The notes beneath the pieces are model-generated. The model did not search any database and was not told the origin of the DNA. It was given only the letters and a program-made list of their open reading frames with translations. A program made the position numbers and the translations under genes. DNA of 64,000 nucleotides. Origin: Bacillus solimangrovi. Its GTDB lineage: Bacteria; Bacillota; Bacilli; Bacillales; Bacillaceae_N. The stretch is taken from positions 1 to 64,000 of the forward strand of contig NZ_MJEH01000009.1 in the NCBI RefSeq assembly GCF_001742425.1, in the 5' to 3' direction. Shown one piece after another: positions 36,242 to 44,800 of this stretch. Every line of letters begins with the position of its first letter. Position 1 is the first letter of the stretch.

Positions 36242-39200
36242 TTAATAAAAATACCCGACAATCTCTACATCAAATGCTGCATCGCTATCAATTGCTTTCC
36301 AACCACCAAAATCTGGAGTCATTTCAAATAAATACGAATCTTTTGGATTAGCTTTTACATACATTAATCCACTATGATGAACCGATTTAGCGACATTACC
36401 TTTGGCAAGTTCAGATGCAGACGTTCCTAAATAAATGGCATTTTTATTAATTTCGAACTTGAGAAGATCAGATCCTATATTTTTACTCGTAACATTTACC
36501 AAAAATGCCTTTGGAGTTTCTTTGAAATCTCTCGGTTGTAACTCACCTTCCGTCATCTCTCCATCTACTACTACAGGTGACGCCACATCAACTGGAGTAT
36601 CGAATTTTTCATAAAATAAATCAAGATCTGTAGCATCATCATCTGCAAAATATCCAAGTACTTTTATCTTATACTTCTCATCCCCACCATCACCAGTAGC
36701 TCTCCAGGCACCTACTCCGATATCTACTGAAATCTCAGATGGTCGATTACTATTTGCAGGAACAAATACCACATTACTATGAATCGGATCATATTTTGCA
36801 CCTGGTTCAAGCCCTAATGCATGTGTTGGTGATGTTCCAAGCTGTGAGGAAGATGTTCCATTTAAATTCACTGAAACTATATTTGAAGATACTCTGTGTG
36901 CGTCTACTTGAACGAGATAACCTTTTGCATCGTTTATTCCTGTGTTCAGTTTTTGTGAACCCGCTTCATAATACGTTTGAGAATATTCATATGGTGTAAA
37001 TTTCGATGATGCTCCTGTTCTATCAAAATAACCTACAAGTTTTACAGACGTACTTCCTCCGAAGTATCTATTCTTTGCTTCAAACGACAAATCCTTACTT
37101 GACACAACAACTGTCGTATTATGGTATGGACGTAATTCTGGTATTCTCGTAATTAATTTAAGTGAAGAAATTTTGTCATTGAAACCAACTGTTCTTAAAT
37201 CAGGAATATCGCCGTTAATTGGTAAGTAATCTCCAGAGTAATCATAATTTGTCTTATCAAATGCAATCAAACCAATCTCAGGTAACTTATTCAATACTTT
37301 TACTGAGCTAAACTTGTTGTTCCAATCACTTCCGATATTATCTTCACCAATGATGTAGTCTTGATAAGCACCATTGTAGTTCGTATGTTCGAAGAAACGA
37401 TATACTGCCCCATAGTGGAGCTTAACATCTTTAATCTCATTATCAAAATTTCTAGTTCCAGAACTCTTCCCTTTATAAATGACATCTTCAAAGCTGCTTA
37501 AGTCTGGAACTGACTTATCAATAACAGCATAATCTCCATTTCCTTTATAAATAATAAGCTTTGCTAAATTATCACTGTTGTTTCGTACTTTAATGGAAGA
37601 CGCTATACCTAAATCAAAATATTTAAGTCCATTATACAAAGTATCTATTTCTGGTGTGACAACATTTGTATAAGCACTGCCACCGCCATAATTTTTGTCC
37701 TTGTATAGAGTAAATGACGGACAATATTCACATTCTATTTTGACGTAAGATACTTCATTCCTTACAGAGTCTGGTAAATTAGTCAATCTTAAATAACTAT
37801 CAACATCCCACCATCGATGACCTGATCCAGTACCATCACTATGTTCCTTAAATGTTGGATTGATAAAATAGTTCATATTTGCTCCACCGATTACGTGGAA
37901 TGAAGCTGCATCATCATTAAAAAATCCAGAGATATCCTTATCTCCATAAACATCTACATAGTCAGTACCGTATTTATCAAGTTTTATATTATCTTTATTA
38001 TTTTCATATAGTCTTACAAATGGTTTCCCTCTCTGACCGATAATCCGTACGGAAGATGTTCGATCATTAAAATCTATACTATTATTGGAAAGATTACGAT
38101 CAGAACCTGTTAATGCTAGAACATCGTCTTGTTGTCGATGGTCATAGAAATTGTATAAGACGATTCCAGCTCCAAGCTTACTATAATCAAACTTAACAGA
38201 GCTCGCCTTGTTCGACATAGGTGAATTATAACCATATGCTCCACTTCGTAAATCTGTAATCGAACTTGTTAATGCATATCTACTACCGCTATAATCGTTA
38301 TTTTCAAACAATGTATACGTTGTGCCTGGCGCTTTATATTCAATTGGATAATCATTAACACCTAAATATACTCGTTGATTTCCAATATCAGCTCGACGCA
38401 TATTAGTCGTCATCGATGAATTCTTAACTTCGAACACGAACGCTTCTGCATTCGGATATTGCTCTGGCAAGCTAGTAATATCATTAACTACTTTTGTTCG
38501 TGCTAACGGTACATAACCTAATCCCTGTTTAGATACTCCATAAGGTGCCAAAATATATGCAATTGTTTTGTTTCCATTGACATCAGTCGCCGTTAAGATC
38601 GCGTCTTTATATGAGATATTTAATTGGTTAGCTTGAATCCTAGACTCATATATTCCGTCATAAACACCATTCTCATCTATATCATCTAAGGGTAAATCAA
38701 TCAGTTCACCACTAGATGTTTTCACTGACGCAGTTACACTTTGAATCTCAGAGCCATTTTCAGCTACTCTTGCAACAACTTGTTTACCGTCTTCTCCATA
38801 GAACACATATTGAACAGCAGGAGAACCGTTAAGATCCGTTTTTTCTAGGACAATATCCATTCCAGGTCGTAATTCAATATCAAACAAGTCTTCTTCTTGT
38901 TGGAAAATATCAAAATCATCATCTTCCTCTGATGATAAGAATATCCTCCAAGAATCGTTCACTTCTTCACCATCTACTATAAATTTTCCATTAACAACTT
39001 CTGCATCCAAAACAAGCTTAAGTGCGTCACCTAATGTCGTTTTAGGATCGTGCTGTGCATGATTAAGTTCTGGATTATTTGCAAACACTTTGAACTTTTC
39101 CTCACCCTTAGTTGGATGTACATACGTAATACTTGCCGATACTGCATCAATTGCCGCCTCATATAAATTCCAATCTCCGTTTGCTGAGATTGAACCATCA

Positions 39201-41269
39201 TCCTCAAGCTGTTTTACATTCGCTCTAATTTGATCAGTTGATAATGAAATAGGATAACCCATTTGAATTAATTGCACCTGATCGATTGTAAGAAAAATCT
39301 GGTTCGTATCATTCGTACCTGTTTCAGTATATTTCAATGCAACTGTATCACGACCACTCGGATACGATTCATTAGGTGCAATACTATTTATCTTACTCGC
39401 ACTATCTGTTGTTAATGATATCGCTGTTTTATCACCAATTTGTAGTGACAAGCTAGGGGTAATATTATATGCTGGTGCAGTTCCTTTATTTGTATATTTC
39501 ACATTCCATACACTTGTTGCTGCTTGTGAAGGATTCGTTGCTGTTGCCTGACTCCAGCTTGTCGTATCCTGATTACTATCCACACGAGAAGTTGTTTCTG
39601 TGTTACTCTTATCCCATTGCCCGTTACTTTCTCCATAGATTTTCGTATTAACCTTAACACCAGGGTCCTGTATTTTGAAGTTTTTCTCAATTGCAACTTC
39701 AAAGCCAGCCTTATATCCAAGTGATCTTGCTGTCGTTTCACTTTTATCGGTACTCTCACTCCATGCCTCTGTTAATACAGTACCATCAGTTGTTGTAATT
39801 GTTTCATAAGGTGTAATTGATACACCCTCAATTTCTGCTTGAATATCAGGAAATGCTGGCACTAACGGATGTTGTGCAATAGCTGCAATTCCTTTATCAA
39901 CTTGTCCAGTAACTTCCTCATAATCACTATATGGATCTTCGTCCGTACTCCTGCTGAAAGGTGATGTGACATATTTTATTGCACCTTCACCGTAATTATC
40001 AGCATCCTTATCATCCCATTTGACTATTCCAGCACCAAGAACATAAGTATAGCCTTCCTTTTCCCACACATCATAAATATTGTCACCATCAGCATCTTGA
40101 TTACTAGAAGACGAACTGCTCATACCTACCAAATTCGATAATCCTGTAGTTGATCCAAATAATTCTGATTTAGATAATATACTTGTATCTTCTTGATTAT
40201 CTGTGTCTTCTATTTCTTTAACTTGTTTTTCTGTTGGTTTTGTTACTTCCTCTTCAGCTTGTTCTTCTGTTGATTCTGTTATTTCCTCTTCAGCTTGTTC
40301 TTCTGTTGATTCTGTTATTTCCTCTTCAACTTGTTCTTCGGTTGGTTCTGATACTTCTTCTTCCACTTGTTCTTCTGTTGATTCTGTTGTTTCTTCTTCA
40401 ATTTGTTCTTCGGTTGGTTCTGTTATTTCCTCTTCAGCTTGTTCTTCTGTTGATTCTGTTACTTCCTCTTCAACTTGTTCTTCTGTTGGTTCTGTTACTT
40501 CCTCTTCAACTTGTTCTTCAGTTGGCTCTATGATTTCCTCAGTTGGCTCAATTTCTACGATTTGCTCTTCTACTACTTCTTCTGGAATTTCAAGTAAATC
40601 GACTACTGGCTCTTCGATGACTTCTTCTAGTTCATCAACAATTAATTCATCAGATGAAATCGAATAATCTTCATCCTCACCATGTTCAAGCAAGAAGATA
40701 TGTTCTTTAGAAATAATTTCTTCCTCTTGGCTATCACTACTCCACTTAATATCAAGTTCAGTGAGTGGTCGATCTGGATTGCTATAAGCTACTCTTATGT
40801 GATATAGTTCATCTGCTTCTAACACAATAGGTAGTGGCTCAAAATTCAATCCATTAATAAGTAACTCATCATTTATCCATAGTTTAATATGTTCATTGTC
40901 TGATGTTGTGAATTGATATTCTTCTGAGTATTGAGGTTCAATGGTTCCTTCCCATTTGATCGAGTGCACGTTCTCCAACTTTTTCTTAATAAAATTCGGG
41001 ATGTTAAGTACGTCAAGGTCGTACAGCGCATCTGAATCCTCCAAACGAATGAGTACAGGTTCAGAAAATTGTGCATCAGTATAATATGCCCCTTCTAAAC
41101 CATTCTTAATAATTGGGTTATCATTTATTTCTTGACTATTCGTTTGTCTAGGTTCATCTTCAATTGTTTTGGCAATAGCTGTTGAATGAGTAGTGGGCAA
41201 CAACTGTGTCGTTAATGCTAATGTTGTAAGCACTGAGACGAAACGTCTTTTGTAGTTAGATTGTTTCAT
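36242..41269 (-). CDS. Protective antigen-like binary toxin B component, paralogue 2
   Basis: A 1675-residue paralogue with the same order: signal peptide (1-34), PA14 domain (about 54-195), about nine 12-residue repeats TEPTEEQVEEEV, the calcium-binding segment DADGDNIYDVWEKEGY (Asn replaces Gly of the usual DxDxDG), the PA-type pore region (YSDYEEVTGQ, NKGTAPAYNITPSLSL, TTLGDALKLVLDA), several betagamma-crystallin-like motifs (NDRTSS, NNKFSS, NDKISS), and the C-terminal modules KLVGYF, KVLGYF and EIVGYFY. The ATG at 41269 follows GAGAGGAAC. Upstream are a TTAGTTA/TAACTAA palindrome and an AAGGGGGTGA box with a start-stop. No A component is adjacent. Toxicity is inferred only from family membership. 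Confidence 0.88.
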   Translation of the reverse strand: MKQSNYKRRFVSVLTTLALTTQLLPTTHSTAIAKTIEDEPRQTNSQEINDNPIIKNGLEGAYYTDAQFSEPVLIRLEDSDALYDLDVLNIPNFIKKKLENVHSIKWEGTIEPQYSEEYQFTTSDNEHIKLWINDELLINGLNFEPLPIVLEADELYHIRVAYSNPDRPLTELDIKWSSDSQEEEIISKEHIFLLEHGEDEDYSISSDELIVDELEEVIEEPVVDLLEIPEEVVEEQIVEIEPTEEIIEPTEEQVEEEVTEPTEEQVEEEVTESTEEQAEEEITEPTEEQIEEETTESTEEQVEEEVSEPTEEQVEEEITESTEEQAEEEITESTEEQAEEEVTKPTEKQVKEIEDTDNQEDTSILSKSELFGSTTGLSNLVGMSSSSSSNQDADGDNIYDVWEKEGYTYVLGAGIVKWDDKDADNYGEGAIKYVTSPFSRSTDEDPYSDYEEVTGQVDKGIAAIAQHPLVPAFPDIQAEIEGVSITPYETITTTDGTVLTEAWSESTDKSETTARSLGYKAGFEVAIEKNFKIQDPGVKVNTKIYGESNGQWDKSNTETTSRVDSNQDTTSWSQATATNPSQAATSVWNVKYTNKGTAPAYNITPSLSLQIGDKTAISLTTDSASKINSIAPNESYPSGRDTVALKYTETGTNDTNQIFLTIDQVQLIQMGYPISLSTDQIRANVKQLEDDGSISANGDWNLYEAAIDAVSASITYVHPTKGEEKFKVFANNPELNHAQHDPKTTLGDALKLVLDAEVVNGKFIVDGEEVNDSWRIFLSSEEDDDFDIFQQEEDLFDIELRPGMDIVLEKTDLNGSPAVQYVFYGEDGKQVVARVAENGSEIQSVTASVKTSSGELIDLPLDDIDENGVYDGIYESRIQANQLNISYKDAILTATDVNGNKTIAYILAPYGVSKQGLGYVPLARTKVVNDITSLPEQYPNAEAFVFEVKNSSMTTNMRRADIGNQRVYLGVNDYPIEYKAPGTTYTLFENNDYSGSRYALTSSITDLRSGAYGYNSPMSNKASSVKFDYSKLGAGIVLYNFYDHRQQDDVLALTGSDRNLSNNSIDFNDRTSSVRIIGQRGKPFVRLYENNKDNIKLDKYGTDYVDVYGDKDISGFFNDDAASFHVIGGANMNYFINPTFKEHSDGTGSGHRWWDVDSYLRLTNLPDSVRNEVSYVKIECEYCPSFTLYKDKNYGGGSAYTNVVTPEIDTLYNGLKYFDLGIASSIKVRNNSDNLAKLIIYKGNGDYAVIDKSVPDLSSFEDVIYKGKSSGTRNFDNEIKDVKLHYGAVYRFFEHTNYNGAYQDYIIGEDNIGSDWNNKFSSVKVLNKLPEIGLIAFDKTNYDYSGDYLPINGDIPDLRTVGFNDKISSLKLITRIPELRPYHNTTVVVSSKDLSFEAKNRYFGGSTSVKLVGYFDRTGASSKFTPYEYSQTYYEAGSQKLNTGINDAKGYLVQVDAHRVSSNIVSVNLNGTSSSQLGTSPTHALGLEPGAKYDPIHSNVVFVPANSNRPSEISVDIGVGAWRATGDGGDEKYKIKVLGYFADDDATDLDLFYEKFDTPVDVASPVVVDGEMTEGELQPRDFKETPKAFLVNVTSKNIGSDLLKFEINKNAIYLGTSASELAKGNVAKSVHHSGLMYVKANPKDSYLFEMTPDFGGWKAIDSDAAFDVEIVGYFY

Positions 41270-41407
41270 TTAATAGTTCCTCTCCAAATTAGAATGATGT
41301 CATTAATTTCTTGTTTTCTCTACTTACCTGTTAAAATTTGTTCTTTTCATTCTTACATTTTTCAACTCAGCATTATCGTGTACTCTTAATAGTAAACACC
41401 TATACTT

Positions 41408-41427
41408 CTACATCTTCTCACCCCCTT
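41408..41427 (-). promoter_or_regulatory. AAGGGGGTGA box plus start-stop in toxin 2 leader
   Basis: On the minus strand AAGGGGGTGA-GAAG-ATG-TAG: a near-perfect Shine-Dalgarno followed by a minimal start-stop ORF, about 140 bp before the toxin start codon and about 32 bp after the operator-like palindrome. The same arrangement precedes toxin 3. Confidence 0.45.
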
Positions 41428-41459
41428 AAAATCCTAAATATATTGATACGCTAATATAA

Positions 41460-41477
41460 TTAGTTATCACTAACTAA
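41460..41477. promoter_or_regulatory. Palindromic operator-like site upstream of toxin 2
   Basis: TTAGTTA-TCAC-TAACTAA, perfect seven-base arms with a four-base spacer. A second, imperfect copy, TTAGTTTGT-N8-ACTAACAAA, follows at 41487-41512. Confidence 0.6.
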
Positions 41478-41725
41478 CATATAGTATTAGTTTGTTTGCA
41501 CATACTAACAAATACTATTCATTGATTCATCAAAAATACTTCTTCTAATATTTATCCCTCATCAATCAATGTATATATACATTGAAAATAGTATTTTTTC
41601 ATTTTTAACTATTATTAGTATAATTTTACTAACAACCATATGTTGTGATATTTATCACTTATTAGGAATATTTTTATTTTTCAAATACTTAACATAATTT
41701 ATATTCTATTATTTTATTTACACAG

Positions 41726-41756
41726 TAAAGCCAGCATTTTGAATGCTGACTTTTCC
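41726..41756 (-). terminator. Terminator of the third PA-like toxin gene
   Basis: Minus strand GTCAGCATTC-AAAATGCTGGC followed by TTTACTG; the same hairpin as at 36130-36160. Confidence 0.8.
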
Positions 41757-41835
41757 GTATCTTAGATTTGTGTTTATAAGAAGAACGATTCATTTTTTAT
41801 ACTTATACAACCTTAATAAATAAGTGTTCTAACTT

Positions 41836-44800
41836 TTAATAAAAGTACCCTACAACCTCTACATCAATCACCGCATCACTATCAATTGCTTTCCAATCTC
41901 CATAATTCGGTGTCATTTCAAACAAATACGCATTGTCTGAATTAGCTTCTACATACATCAATCCACTATGATGAACCGACCTAGCATCCACACCTTTTGC
42001 ATCTACTGATGATGATGTACCTAAGTAGAGGTAATTATCATTAATAGAGAATTTGAAATTACTAGCTCCAATATTTTTCCCAGTTACATTCACTAAATAT
42101 GCTTTTGGAGTATCTTTATAATCTCTCGTTTGTAAAGGTACTGACGTCTTACGTTCATCTGTAATGGAAGGAGATGCAACAGCAATAGGCGTGTCGAATT
42201 TCTCATAGAATAGGTCATTACTTGAATTGTCATCATCTGCAAAATATCCAAGTACCTTGATCTTATACTTCTCATCGCCACCATCACCAGTCGCTCTCCA
42301 GCTACCTAATGAGATATCTACTGAAATTTGAGATGGATCGTTACTCTTAGCAGGAACGAAGACAACATTACTATGAAGTGGATCATAGATTGCACCTGGC
42401 TCTAGCCCTAATGCATGTGTTGGCGATGTTCCAAGCTCTGAATAAGACGTACCATTTAACTTCACTTGTACTTTGTTTGACGATACTCTTTGCGCATCGA
42501 CTTGAACGAGATAACCTGTTGCATCGTTTATTCCTGTATCAAAAGAATAAGAACCTTTTTCTTCATAAGAAACATTATGTTCGTAAGGTGTAAATTTCGA
42601 TGATTCTTCTGTTCGGTCAAAATAACCTACCAGATTCACAGATGTACCTTCTCCAAAGTATTTATTCTTTGCTTCGAATGATAGATCCTTGCTTGATACA
42701 ACAACTGTCGTATTATGAGTTGGACGTTTTTCTGGTATTCTCGTAATCAACTTAAGAGAAGAGATCTTATCATTAAAACCAACCGTACTTAGATCAGGAA
42801 TATCGCCTGTAATTGGTAAGAAATCTCCATCGTAATCATAGTTCGTTTTATCAAAAGCGATCAAACCGATTTCAGGAAGCGGGTTCAATACTTTTACTGA
42901 GCTGAACTTGTTGCTCCAGTCACTTCCAATGTTATCTTCACCAATGATGTAATCTTGATAAGAACCAGAATAGTTTTTACCAGTATAGAAACGATATACT
43001 GCTCCATAGTACATCTTAGCAAACACTACATTATCATTATAGTTCCTCGTTCCTGAGCTTTTTCCTTTATAGACAACGTCTTGGAAGCTACTTAAATCTG
43101 AAACCGAACTATCAATAACAGCGTAGTTACCATTCTCTTTGTAGATAATGATTTTCGCTAATTTATCTCCATTGTTTGATACTTTAATAGAAGATATATT
43201 ACCTAGATTTGAAGAACGGTTTACATCTTCCACAGGAGTAATTTCAGCAAATTTATTATCATAATTTTTATTTTTGTAAAGTTTAAATGTTGGACAATAT
43301 TGGCATTCAAATTTGACGTACGATACTTTATTACTTAAGTTATTAACACTGCTGTTAAAATCATTTAATCCTACATATCTCGATTCATTCCACCAATGTT
43401 GCTTTAAACCAGATCCATCACTGTATTGTCTGAACGTTGGATCGATATAATAGTTCATATCTTCTCCACCAAATGTTTGGAAAGAAGATGCCTTATCATT
43501 AAAGAAATCTGAGATATTTTTAGTACCATACACATCTACATAGTCAGTACCATAAGTATTCGTATTTTTATTAGCAGCATTATTTTCATATAGTCTCACA
43601 TATGGCTTCCCTGACTGACCTATAATACGCACAGAAGAAGTAACATTATTCCAATCTGTACTATCAGTGAAATCTCGATCAGATCCTGTTAGTGCTAGAA
43701 CGTCATCTTGTTGTCGATAGTCAAAGAAATTGTATAAGACGATTCCATCTCCAGATTCTCCATATTCAAATTTCAAAGAGCTTGCTTTGTTGTTAAAGCT
43801 ATTTGCATACTTTAAACCACTACGTAAATCTGACATCGAGCTTACAATATAGTCTCTCTTCTTACCATCATCAGTACTATAATTTTTGTCATCATACATT
43901 GCGTATAGTGTAGCTGCCGCTCTATATTCAGTTGGATAATTGTTTACGCCTAGATAGACTCTTTGATTTCCAATATCAGCTCGACGCATGTTTGTCGTTG
44001 TTTTCGTATTTTTCACTTCGAACACGAAAGCCTCAGCATTAGGATATTTTTGCGGAAGTGTATTAACTTCATCTGTTACATCTTTAACACTAGCTAACGG
44101 AACATATCCTAACCCTCTTACAGTTACATCAGATGGCGTTAAAATATAAGTTGTCGTTACTTCTCCGTTTGCTGCTCTCACTTCGATTTCTGCATTTTGG
44201 TAAGTAAGATCAAGCAATTCTGCTAAATTTGAAGATTCATATATTCCGTCGAATTCTCCATTCTCATCCTCATCGATGAGATCGATCGTCTTCAATTCAC
44301 CTGTAACTGTTCGAACCTTTGCTTTTACATAATCAATTGATGAACCATTTTCAAAAATACTAGAGATAATTTGTTTACCGTCTTTACCATAAAGTGCGTA
44401 TTGTACATAAGGTTTCCCATCAAGTTCCGGCTTCTCAATTGTAATATCCATACCTGGTCTTAATGGCATATCGTATATATTCTCAATATTCGTGAACGTA
44501 TCCTCATCAGCTGGTGAGTCAGAAGAGAAATAGATGCGCCACGTATCATCAACTTTTTCGTTGTAAATGTATAAGTTATCATTTTCTATTTTTGCATCTA
44601 GTGCTAATTTAAGGGCATCACCTAAAGTTGGCTCAGGGTCATAATTCGAACTAGATAATTTCGGATCATTTGCATAGACTTTAAAGTTATGTTCACCTGT
44701 TGTATTACTTAAGAAAGTGATGTTTGCTGTTACGTTATCAATATCAGCTTGATAATCGTTCCAACTTTGCTCAAATGATGGCAATCCATTTTCAATTCGT

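Larger units (their letters stand above)
41270..41835. other. Leader of toxin 2 and 3' flank of toxin 3
   Basis: No gene seen. It contains, from right to left on the minus strand, the terminator of toxin 3, two palindromic sites (41460-41512), and the AAGGGGGTGA/start-stop leader (41408-41427). Confidence 0.6.

Noticed and set aside
40203..40667. Plus-strand Ser/Val-rich repeat ORF
   Set aside because: Antisense to the repeat array of toxin 2; codon periodicity mirrors the real frame.
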